Source: Gemmatimonadota bacterium (GTDB lineage Bacteria; JAAXHH01). Taken from it: 62,252 nt of DNA. The notes beneath the pieces are model-generated. The model had not been told where the DNA came from. It ran no database searches and was given only the letters and a program-made list of their open reading frames with translations. The first letter of the stretch is position 1, and the number at the start of each line of letters is the position of its first letter. The stretch lies in contig JAPPBT010000028.1 in the NCBI GenBank assembly GCA_026702745.1, positions 1 through 62,252 on the forward strand. Direction: 5' to 3'. Below, piece by piece: positions 62,199-62,252 of the stretch. Made by a program: the position numbers and the translations under genes.

Positions 62199-62252
62199 AT
62201 GTCTGCCACCGAGAAAAAGTCAACGCTCAGCCGACGGAGCTTTCTCGCCCAG
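62199..62252 (+). CDS. Start of a third Tat-signal protein (truncated by window end)
   Basis: Eighteen codons from ATG 62199, reading MSATEKKSTLSRRSFLAQ. GGAGG lies about ten bases upstream. The KKSTLSRRSFLAQ stretch parallels KKNTTLSRRNFLAR and KKTTLSRRNFLAR of the two amine oxidases, so a third tandem paralogue is probable, though only the signal is visible. Confidence 0.65.
   Translation, partial: MSATEKKSTLSRRSFLAQ

Noticed and set aside
1-62252. Mobile element, phage, reverse transcriptase (DGR) or defence system
   Set aside because: No transposase, integrase, reverse transcriptase, nuclease-type defence gene or att-like repeat was found; the small coiled-coil membrane proteins resemble holin-type layouts but have no phage context.

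Overview
The window is about 62 kb of GC-rich DNA from a Gram-negative, LPS-bearing bacterium. It has an LptD-type outer-membrane protein, two other probable outer-membrane barrels, Tat signals and about twenty predicted lipoproteins. No rRNA, tRNA, CRISPR array, transposase, integrase or phage gene was seen. The gene mix (enolase-superfamily sugar acid dehydratase, M14 peptidase, plant-type LRR lipoproteins, collagen-like lipoproteins, hybrid kinases) resembles uncultured marine or soil lineages such as Latescibacterota, Gemmatimonadota or other FCB-related phyla. That placement is inference; no marker gene here settles it.

Layout. 1-5.4 kb: metabolic genes (saccharopine dehydrogenase-like, M14 peptidase, mannonate dehydratase/RspA-like, RDD protein). 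5.4-11 kb, minus strand: small membrane coiled-coil proteins (one a frameshifted duplicate), purM, a Tat-exported PLP enzyme, a YkgJ-type Cys-cluster protein and a RidA lipoprotein. 11.5-13.1 kb: the first LRR lipoprotein. 13.9-21.1 kb: a kinase-like/outer-membrane-barrel fusion facing a four-gene minus-strand envelope operon (tethered solute-binding domain, DUF4956 membrane protein, tethered SdiA-regulated-type propeller, metallophosphoesterase lipoprotein). 21.4-45.4 kb: surface-lipoprotein island with LRR, Ig-like, CARDB, metzincin, CAP, collagen-like and serine protease proteins, including a 2475-residue LRR-propeller protein. 46-50.6 kb: lptD, two small membrane proteins and a thiolase. 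51.4-58.5 kb: an LRR-metzincin lipoprotein, a histidine kinase fused to a response regulator, and collagen-like/FxLYD-like proteins. 58.7 kb to the end: two tandem Tat-exported flavin amine oxidases and the first codons of a third Tat protein.

Two themes stand out. First, the window is built by duplication and decay of its own parts. Degraded copies of the kinase GAF region, the lptD C-terminus, a lipoprotein C-terminal domain and a small membrane gene lie between intact genes. Second, several pieces look undescribed: a 28-residue membrane microprotein in two copies conserved only inside the reading frame, a shared post-cysteine motif (CGxDxPT-like) on the surface-type lipoproteins but not on other lipoproteins, and the phosphatase/kinase-like/tethered-sensor envelope cluster at 13.9-21.1 kb.
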